A stretch of 26,869 nucleotides of DNA. Origin: DATKZS01 sp035527835 [NCBI: bacterium] (GTDB lineage: Bacteria; RBG-13-61-14). The position numbers and the translations under genes are program-made. Within the stretch, counting starts at the first letter, position 1; each line of letters opens with the position of its first letter. The notes under the pieces are model-generated. The model was not told the DNA's origin, did not search any database, and saw nothing but the letters and a program-made list of their open reading frames with translations. Shown piece by piece: positions 22,735 through 26,869 of the stretch. Location of the stretch: contig DATKZS010000082.1 of assembly GCA_035527835.1 (NCBI GenBank), forward strand, positions 1 to 26,869, given 5' to 3'.

Positions 22735-24384
22735 TTATTCCCGCTTTGTTTCAGGGGCCGTTTTTTCGCGTTTAAGCACGACCAGCTCGACGTCGTGCTC
22801 CGGGTCAAGCGCGACATAGTACCAGCGGTTAAGATAATCCGGCCGGAAATTCGCGACAATATTGTAGCCCTTGTCCCCCGCCAGGATGGAATCCACCAGG
22901 CCCTCCACCCGCATCGGCTTGTAGTATTTTCTGAACCCGGCCACCACCCACGTATCAATGACGATCACGTCGGGATCAAAGCTTGCGATGAGCTTTTCGT
23001 CAAACTCCTGCGGCCAGACCGAGCGGGCCTCGGCGACGCCCAGGGCCTTGGAAGGTTTGTACACCGACAGCATCAACAACCTGGACCGGGGCCCGAGCCG
23101 TTCGCGGATCCACGGGCCGGCCAGGTCATAGTTTTCGAACATCAGCTTCCGGTAGTCCTGGATTCGGAGCAAACTGGTGACGAGCACTACGGCAATAATG
23201 GCATACCCGGCCGCGGCCCGCCATGGGGCCGGGGACGAGACCATGTCCTTGCCGAGCTCCACGGCCATGATGATCCCGAAAGGGATGATGTACATGTAGA
23301 GGTAATAGTGATATGAGGACCCGCTGGGCCCCCCGGCCTGGGAGTTGAAGATATGAAGGAACCAGATCAACGCGTACAGGATGGTGGGGTCCTTCAAGGC
23401 CCACTTGCGGGCGTGGTTGACGCACCCGGCCACGGTGGCGAGGTAGAGCGGCAGCCCGAAAATAAAGGGAAGGATTATAAGGTAGGCGTAAAAGTGCCGG
23501 TCGCGCCACCAGGCGTGCGGGTCGGTGTGCCAGGTGCTGATGATCTCCGCCTGGCGGTAGAGCCAGCCCACGTTGATCATGGTTTCCTTGAGCTTGATGA
23601 AGGTATAGGGCGAGCCGATAAAACCCGCCAGCAACATGATCAGAAACCCGGCCCAGGTCTCGCGGTGACGCACCAGGCCGCCAAGGCCCTCGCCCTTTTC
23701 AAGCCCTTTTACTATTAGAAGAAAAGAAACCCAGATGACCAGGAAATAATAGTTCTTGACCGCAAAGGAAAGACCGGCCAGCGCGCAGGTGGTGACCAGA
23801 TACCTGGTCCCGCCGCGTCTTAAATACACCGACGCGTAGTAAAATCCCGCGATGAGAAAGAAGCTGTTGATCGAATCCGCTTTGGCCAGGCCGCACATGG
23901 AGACATGCAGGGTGTTTATGCTCCAGAGCAGGGTGGCGAACAAGGCCCAGCGCCAGGGCAGGAACTGCCGGGCGACCAGGTGCGCATAAACCAGGGCCGC
24001 CAGGCCGAAGAGCACCGACACCCATCTCGACAGCATAAGCAGCACAAGATCCGTATCCTGCATTCCCCGGAACATCTCGAGCGCAACGCCCGGTCCGTGT
24101 TTGAGCACCGCGGCCGCCTGTCCCGCCACGGCCCAAACCATGTAAGCGGCCGCGTTGATGTAAAAGGACAGCGCCGGATAGAACTGGTAACCGGTGTCAA
24201 TGGTGCGGTTGTTAATAAGGCGCAGCGAGTACTCGACCGTTCTGAGCTCATCCACGTAATAGAACCAGGGCAGGAGCGTGTCTAAATGGCGCAGCCGCAG
24301 CACCAGCCCGAGAATGAGAACCACTCCCAGGCCGATCAGCTCGGCCGTCCTGTCCGATTCCCCGGGTTGTCGGTCGCTGTTCAT
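22735..24384 (-). CDS. GT39-like (PMT/ArnT-type) membrane glycosyltransferase
   Basis: Codes for 549 residues with about ten or more membrane helices. The first periplasmic loop carries WFYYVDELRTVEYS, with D45-E46 as the acidic pair conserved in PMT/ArnT-fold enzymes. A soluble C-terminal part follows (about 425-549). Such enzymes use polyprenyl-phosphate sugars to glycosylate proteins or lipids on the outer face of the membrane. The donor could be made by the GT2 enzyme at 15006-15962. The start overlaps the stop of the upstream B12-radical SAM gene by 4 bp (ATGA), which implies coupled translation. Acceptor and sugar are unknown. Confidence 0.88.
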   Translation of the reverse strand: MNSDRQPGESDRTAELIGLGVVLILGLVLRLRHLDTLLPWFYYVDELRTVEYSLRLINNRTIDTGYQFYPALSFYINAAAYMVWAVAGQAAAVLKHGPGVALEMFRGMQDTDLVLLMLSRWVSVLFGLAALVYAHLVARQFLPWRWALFATLLWSINTLHVSMCGLAKADSINSFFLIAGFYYASVYLRRGGTRYLVTTCALAGLSFAVKNYYFLVIWVSFLLIVKGLEKGEGLGGLVRHRETWAGFLIMLLAGFIGSPYTFIKLKETMINVGWLYRQAEIISTWHTDPHAWWRDRHFYAYLIILPFIFGLPLYLATVAGCVNHARKWALKDPTILYALIWFLHIFNSQAGGPSGSSYHYYLYMYIIPFGIIMAVELGKDMVSSPAPWRAAAGYAIIAVVLVTSLLRIQDYRKLMFENYDLAGPWIRERLGPRSRLLMLSVYKPSKALGVAEARSVWPQEFDEKLIASFDPDVIVIDTWVVAGFRKYYKPMRVEGLVDSILAGDKGYNIVANFRPDYLNRWYYVALDPEHDVELVVLKREKTAPETKRE

Positions 24385-25784
24385 ATGAACTTCAGCCGGA
24401 AATGCTTTGCGCCCACCTTGAAGAAGTCCGATACGTGGGGCATGGTCCGCATGATGCGATAGATTCTCTTCGGGCTGCCGTAGAACTTCCAGTGCGCCAG
24501 CTTGTGCATGCCAAGCAGGGTGGCGTCGTCCACCGCGGTAAGGTTCACGGTGATGCGCATGTACGAGGTGTCGTCCGGATCGAAATTCACGATCCGGCCG
24601 GCCTGCTCGGCCATGCGATAGACCTCGGTGCCGGGGAAGGGCGAGAGCAGGGCGAAGCCCGCGGTGTGCAAATCGCTCGAGCGCGCGAACTCGATGGTCT
24701 GGTTGAGGTCGTCCTCCGTCTCGTCCGGGAAGCCCATCATGAAGAAGCCGTGGGTGAAGATGCCCCGCGCGGCCGCCCGGGCGACGCCGTCGCGGATGGC
24801 GTCGAGCGACAGCCCCTTCCTGATGATCTTCTGCACGCGCGGCGACCCGCTCTCGATGCCGATGTTGATCTTGTAAACGCCGGCGCGCTTCATGGTGTCG
24901 AGCAGCAGGTCGGGCAGGCGGTCGCCCCGGATGCCGTTGGGGAAAGCCAGCTTCAGGTCCAGGCCGCGCTCCAGGATGCCGTTAAGGATGGACAGCGCCC
25001 GCTCGGCGCTGAAGTTGAAGCAGTCGTCAATCAGGTGCAGCTCGCGGATGCCGTGGCCGCGGACCAGGGTCTCCATCTCGTCGAGCACGTTTTCCACGGA
25101 GCGGGCCCGGAACTTCTTGCCGAACATGTTGTGGCAGAAGATGCAGCCGAACGGGCAGGCGCGGGAGGTGAAGATGGTGGTGACCTCTTTGCGCCAGGTG
25201 ATGTCGTTCTGGGTGAGCATGACGTCGGTGAAATATTTTTCCAGCTCGACCAGGTCCCAGGCGGGAAAGGGCAGCCGGTCCAGGTCCTCGATATATGCCC
25301 GCTCCGGCCCGCGGACGATGGCGCCGGCCCGCGCCACCGCCGTTCCCGGAATCCCGGCGAGGTCCCGGCCCTCTTCCCGCCGGGCCACGATCTCCTCGAA
25401 CGTCTCCTCCCCCTCGCCCAGCCCGGCCACGTCCACGTTCCTGTCCTTGAGCACCGCTTCCGGCGCGGCGCTCGGGTGCGGGCCGCCCACCGCCACCACG
25501 CAGCGCGGGTCGCGCGCCTTGATCCGCGCGGCCAGCGCGTGCAGGCACGAGGCCTGGAAGCTCATCGCGTGAATGGCCACGAGCTCGGGATGAAAGGAAT
25601 CGAGCACGCCTTCCACGTCCTCCGGCCGCGCCCGCTCCGCCATCATGTCGAAGAGCCTGAGCTCGTGGCCGGGACGACGCGAGCGAAGGAAGGAGGCAAG
25701 ATACATGAGACCGTGCGGCGGATAACACTGGTAAACAAACCGCTCCGGCGCCATCACCCCCGACTCGATCAGCAGAATCCTCAT
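24381..25784 (-). CDS. Cobalamin-binding-domain radical SAM enzyme
   Basis: Codes for 467 residues. The N-terminal 150 or so residues form a B12-binding-like Rossmann domain (MRILLIESG, ELVAIHAMSFQ, VVAVGGPHPSAAPE). The radical SAM core has C-x3-C-x2-C in SRACPFGCIFCHNMF and extends to about 400, with a helical C-terminal tail. This is the BchE/methyltransferase-type class; relatives in surface-polymer and lipid clusters carry out methylations or ring rearrangements, for example in hopanoid and phosphonate pathways. The reaction here cannot be assigned. The ATG at 25784 is 5 bp after the methyltransferase stop, and the end overlaps the GT39-like gene by 4 bp, so this is a tight operon. No cobalamin gene or riboswitch is visible. 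Confidence 0.92.
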   Translation of the reverse strand: MRILLIESGVMAPERFVYQCYPPHGLMYLASFLRSRRPGHELRLFDMMAERARPEDVEGVLDSFHPELVAIHAMSFQASCLHALAARIKARDPRCVVAVGGPHPSAAPEAVLKDRNVDVAGLGEGEETFEEIVARREEGRDLAGIPGTAVARAGAIVRGPERAYIEDLDRLPFPAWDLVELEKYFTDVMLTQNDITWRKEVTTIFTSRACPFGCIFCHNMFGKKFRARSVENVLDEMETLVRGHGIRELHLIDDCFNFSAERALSILNGILERGLDLKLAFPNGIRGDRLPDLLLDTMKRAGVYKINIGIESGSPRVQKIIRKGLSLDAIRDGVARAAARGIFTHGFFMMGFPDETEDDLNQTIEFARSSDLHTAGFALLSPFPGTEVYRMAEQAGRIVNFDPDDTSYMRITVNLTAVDDATLLGMHKLAHWKFYGSPKRIYRIMRTMPHVSDFFKVGAKHFRLKFI

Positions 25785-25789
25785 CGCCC

Positions 25790-26725
25790 CTACTCTTTGG
25801 CCCCCAGCACCAGGACGTGGCCGGCCGGAAGGTTCAGCTTCATTACCAGCGCCTTCATGGCCCGGAACCCGAAGAAGACCACGCGGTCCAGAAGCGGCGC
25901 GTTCCAGCGGTCCAGGAACTCGGGCACCAAGAGCGAGGTCCGGTGCCCGAGCACGCGTAGCCCGGCCTTCTCGCAGAGCATCTCCAGGTTCTGGTGCGAG
26001 TACTCGAAGAGGTGGTAGGGCGGGAGGTTGGGTCCCTCGTGGGCGAGCTTCATGGCCCGGAGCAGCCGAAGGTCGAAAATGCCGAGCAACAGCGCCTTGG
26101 GCACGTGGCGGGCGAGCCGGAAATAAAAGGAGTTGACGTAGGTGGGGGTCTTGACCGCGAGCAGGCCGCCGGGCTTGAGCGCGCGGCGGGCCTCCCGGCA
26201 GAGCTCCACCGGGTCGGGCTCGTGCTCCAGCAGGTCGCCGAAGAAGATCACGTCAAAGGTCTCATCCGGAAAGTTGACCTCCATCAGGCGGCCGACGTGG
26301 ACCGGCACCGCGAACTGCTCGCGGGCCATTTCCGCGGCCCAGGCCGAGATGTCCACGCCCTCCACCTGGTAGCCCGAGCGCTGCGCGTAATTCAAGAAGC
26401 TCCCGGCCGCGCACCCGACCTCCAACAGCCGCCCGAACGGACGGTACGACCGGATCACGCTCAAGACCTCGCGGTACTCCTCGACCCGCATGGCCTCGCT
26501 CTCCAGATACGTGCCCTTGCGCACCCCGCACGAAAAGTCGCGGTCAAAATAAGCCTCGGTGTACAGGCCGCGCACCTCCTCCGCGCCGGGCATGGGCTCG
26601 ACCCGGATCAGCCCGCACCCCCGGCAGCGCACCAGGTCGAGCGGCCGCCCTCCCAGCGCGTAAACTTTGCGCATGTACGGGCGGTACTGCTCGGAGCCGC
26701 ACAGGCAGCAGGGGTCGCTTTTCAT
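25790..26725 (-). CDS. Class I SAM methyltransferase with N-terminal Cys4 motif
   Basis: Codes for 311 residues. A zinc-ribbon-like pair, C6-x2-C9 and C34-x2-C37 (RCRGCGL), precedes a UbiE/Coq5-type methyltransferase core with motif I LLEVGCAAGSF, acidic loop VEGVDIS and IFFGDLLEHEPDP. This domain order occurs in C-methyltransferases of deoxysugar and lipid-tailoring clusters, so sugar or lipid methylation is a fair guess. It is the first gene of the operon running to 20590. The start codon at 26725 is preceded only by a weak GAGTG; the operon promoter is not obvious and may lie in the repeat-rich region to the right, partly outside the window. Confidence 0.9.
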   Translation of the reverse strand: MKSDPCCLCGSEQYRPYMRKVYALGGRPLDLVRCRGCGLIRVEPMPGAEEVRGLYTEAYFDRDFSCGVRKGTYLESEAMRVEEYREVLSVIRSYRPFGRLLEVGCAAGSFLNYAQRSGYQVEGVDISAWAAEMAREQFAVPVHVGRLMEVNFPDETFDVIFFGDLLEHEPDPVELCREARRALKPGGLLAVKTPTYVNSFYFRLARHVPKALLLGIFDLRLLRAMKLAHEGPNLPPYHLFEYSHQNLEMLCEKAGLRVLGHRTSLLVPEFLDRWNAPLLDRVVFFGFRAMKALVMKLNLPAGHVLVLGAKE

Positions 26726-26735
26726 TTTTCACTCT

Positions 26736-26869
26736 TGTCCAAAATAGGCCGTAAGAAAACCGCCAAGACGCCAAGAGCGCCAAGGATCGCCAAGTAAATC
26801 ATGATGTTTCTTTGCGGCCCGGCAAAGAACAGCTCCGGAGCGTTGGCCCCAACCGGCTTGGCGGACCGG
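26736..26869. mobile_element. CGCCAAG-family element (copy B, cut by window end)
   Basis: These 134 bp (TGTCCAAAATAGG to GGCGGACCGG) align end to end with 17481-17614, including the CGCCAAG run and TTTCTTTGCG in the middle. The right half is outside the window. It directly precedes the start of the methyltransferase operon, so it may contain or displace the operon promoter. Confidence 0.65.

Noticed and set aside
24402-26018. 538-codon plus-strand frame opposite the B12-radical SAM and methyltransferase genes
   Set aside because: Spans two well-supported minus-strand genes and has no domain; an artefact of GC-rich codon use.
1-26869. Search for CRISPR arrays, tRNA and rRNA genes
   Set aside because: The repeats seen are palindromic or tandem phrases without regularly spaced unique spacers, and no stretch resembling a tRNA cloverleaf or rRNA was found by eye.

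Overview
The window looks like chromosomal DNA from a GC-rich, probably anaerobic, deltaproteobacterium-like organism (Desulfobacterota or a relative). This is inferred from an oxygen-sensitive glycyl radical enzyme (GRE) with its activase, a DsrD-like winged-helix protein of the kind tied to dissimilatory sulfite reduction, and dispersed intergenic repeats of the CGCCAAG and GGTCAGGTCTTAAC types. No rRNA or tRNA gene was seen, so taxonomy is tentative.

Layout. (1) 1-2200 is an accessory patch: the GC-rich tail of an unidentified gene, then a visibly AT-rich hypothetical gene (to 692) and an AT-rich SAM methyltransferase (1068-1952), with RAYT/REP-like inverted-repeat elements at 738-972 and 2008-2198. 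(2) 2290-7206 is the most interesting locus. A consensus-like promoter precedes a 981-aa GRE with an N-terminal SCP2-like lipid-binding domain. A MntA/HepT-type toxin-antitoxin pair comes next, then a 64-residue Cys-rich protein and a GRE-activating radical SAM enzyme. The last two almost certainly belong with the GRE, so the toxin-antitoxin pair splits the set. (3) 7252-9248 holds a polysaccharide deacetylase and a GNAT-like acyltransferase, convergent with a TIGR01777 epimerase carrying an SRPBCC domain (9252-10631). (4) 11023-14887 encodes an MFS transporter, an exported protein with two SRPBCC/START-like domains, a hotdog thioesterase, and a stand-alone DsrD-like protein with its own strong promoter.

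(5) From 15006 to the end everything is on the minus strand: a GT2 glycosyltransferase, a GAF-domain sensor with a CheY-like receiver, an acyl-CoA dehydrogenase, an RlmI-like rRNA methyltransferase, and a tight five-gene operon (26725 down to 20590) of a methyltransferase, a B12-binding radical SAM enzyme, a GT39-like membrane glycosyltransferase, a GT2 glycosyltransferase and a second radical SAM protein. That operon looks like a pathway for making or decorating a lipid-linked or surface glycoconjugate.

Nearly every intergenic gap in the GC-rich part contains a long imperfect palindrome built from short repeated phrases. One family (CGCCAAG) is present as two full-length-matching 134-bp segments at 17481 and 26736. 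Several proteins (SCP2-GRE, two SRPBCC proteins, thioesterase, acyl-CoA dehydrogenase) point loosely to hydrophobic or acyl-CoA-linked substrates, but no pathway can be assigned from sequence alone.
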